A DNA stretch of 15,253 bases, taken from an uncultured Megamonas sp. (lineage in GTDB: Bacteria > Bacillota > Negativicutes > Selenomonadales > Selenomonadaceae). A program made the translations under genes and the position numbers. Below are positions 14,613 through 15,253 of the stretch, one piece after another (the stretch's first letter is position 1; the number at the start of each line of letters is the position of its first letter). The notes beneath the pieces were generated by a model. That model was not told where the DNA came from. It was given only the letters and a program-made list of their open reading frames with translations, and did no database searches. The stretch is taken from assembly GCA_900554895.1 (NCBI GenBank), contig USIX01000047.1, positions 1 to 15,253 on the forward strand. Direction: 5' to 3'.

Positions 14613-15253
14613 ATGGCAGGAAAGGTATTTACTGAAGAACAGAGAGAAATGCTGAGCAAAAATCCATATGTAGAATCGGTAGAACCTACAAGAATAATTT
14701 ATACAGAAACATTTAAAATTTATTATGTAAAAAATTATTTGGAAGGGAAAAAACCGACGGAAATTTTTATTTCAGCAGGTTTTGACCCGGGCGTTTTAGG
14801 AAATAAACGCATAGAAAGAGCTTCTGCTAGATGGAGAAAATTGTATGCAGACGGTCAATTAAATATTAATGGTGAGGAGAAAAAGGAACAAACAGATATG
14901 GAAAATAAACCAGAAAAAAAACGCAGAGGTCGTCCTAGAAAAAATTCTGCAGTGATGGAAGAAAATAAAATAAAAGAAAATACGGTAGCAGAAGAAAAAG
15001 CTGAATATACGCCGAAAAAACGTCGCGGTCGTCCGCGTAAAAATCCGCCGGTTGAAACTGTGAAACAGGCAGAGGAAACAGTTGCAAAAAAACCGCGCAA
15101 ACGCGTAAATAAAATTGCAGCTATGGCGCAAAGTATAAAAACGGCTGAACAGAAAGAGGCTGAAGTAGAAAATACGGAAAATAAACAGAAAGAAGAAGCA
15201 AAACCGGCAAAAAGAAGAGGACGCCCGCGTAAAAATCCGACAGAAACGCTGGT
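14613..15253 (+). CDS. HTH plus triple AT-hook DNA-binding protein (partial, 3' end outside window)
   Basis: The frame is open from the ATG at 14613 to the window edge (213 residues seen). AAAGGGGAG lies eight bases before the start. Residues 5-80 look like a helix-turn-helix domain: FTEEQREMLSKNPYV, then TETFKIYYVKNYLEGKKPTE, ISAGFDPGVLG, KRIERASARWRKLYADG. This is the style of the HTH that precedes some insertion-element transposases (HTH_Tnp_2-like, from memory). Residues 85-213 are a low-complexity Lys/Glu-rich tail with three AT-hooks RRGRPRKN, with GRP at 106-108, 139-141 and 203-205, plus a degenerate KKPRKR at 159-164. AT-hooks bind the minor groove of AT-rich DNA. No transposase catalytic part is visible. 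It may be a nucleoid-associated or regulatory protein; the function is unknown. Confidence 0.85.
   Translation, partial: MAGKVFTEEQREMLSKNPYVESVEPTRIIYTETFKIYYVKNYLEGKKPTEIFISAGFDPGVLGNKRIERASARWRKLYADGQLNINGEEKKEQTDMENKPEKKRRGRPRKNSAVMEENKIKENTVAEEKAEYTPKKRRGRPRKNPPVETVKQAEETVAKKPRKRVNKIAAMAQSIKTAEQKEAEVENTENKQKEEAKPAKRRGRPRKNPTETL
14922..15239 (+). repeat. AT-hook coding repeats
   Basis: Three copies of the RRGRPRK hook are encoded at 14922-14942, 15021-15041 and 15213-15233. The second and third copies agree at 17 of 18 bases over the hook end (15030-15047 and 15222-15239), while the first has different codons. Near identity at DNA level suggests that the later hook arose by recent internal duplication or is kept alike by gene conversion. 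Confidence 0.75.

Noticed and set aside
14855..15131. Minus-strand Phe/Ser-rich open frames opposite the AT-hook gene
   Set aside because: They are the complement of the AAA/GAA-rich tail (TTT/TTC runs) and have no family likeness or ribosome site.
1..15253. CRISPR array, tRNA, rRNA, complete insertion sequence or phage genes
   Set aside because: No regular direct repeats with spacers, no cloverleaf-like sequence, and no transposase catalytic or phage structural genes were seen; the only mobile-element hint is the HTH domain at 14613.

Overview
The window looks like chromosomal DNA from a low-to-moderate GC Firmicute. The signs are strong GGAGG-type ribosome binding sites, sigma-A-like promoters, a lipoprotein substrate-binding protein, and TTG used as a start codon. 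Protein content and style (Galf-type sugar ABC transporter, gnt operon with an RpiR regulator, cobA-cbiB pair) would fit the Negativicutes, but this is an impression and not a phylogenetic result.

Left part (1-4085, minus strand): a sugar ABC transporter operon closely resembling the E. coli galactofuranose importer YtfQ-YtfR-YtfT-YjfF. It is read from a promoter near 4060, over a near-perfect 20-bp operator-like palindrome, into the binding lipoprotein. A stem-loop terminator in the first gap should let only part of the transcription reach the ATPase and the two permeases. The second permease runs off the left edge. The three downstream genes overlap by 1-4 bases.

Middle (4155-11529): a Cof-type HAD phosphatase with a TTG start. 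Beyond it lies a four-gene minus-strand gluconate operon: FGGY gluconate kinase, GntP permease, 6-phosphogluconate dehydrogenase, and a KduD/IdnO-like SDR dehydrogenase. A divergently transcribed RpiR/SIS regulator on the plus strand faces it across a 240-bp control region with two palindromes. Together the genes would import gluconate, phosphorylate it and decarboxylate it to ribulose 5-phosphate; the SDR would feed in a keto-gluconate. The 6PG dehydrogenase has Tyr in place of the usual NADP-binding Arg, which suggests NAD use.

Right-middle (11588-14265): a two-gene minus-strand corrinoid module (cbiB-cobA) with a leader too short for a cobalamin riboswitch, divergent from a plus-strand asparaginase of the Rhizobium etli ReAV type.

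Right end (14266-15253): a 347-bp gene-free stretch with nested inverted repeats and an AT-only symmetric promoter. It is followed by an open gene joining a transposase-like helix-turn-helix to a Lys/Glu-rich tail with three AT-hooks (RRGRPRKN). This is the least ordinary item in the window; it continues past the right edge.
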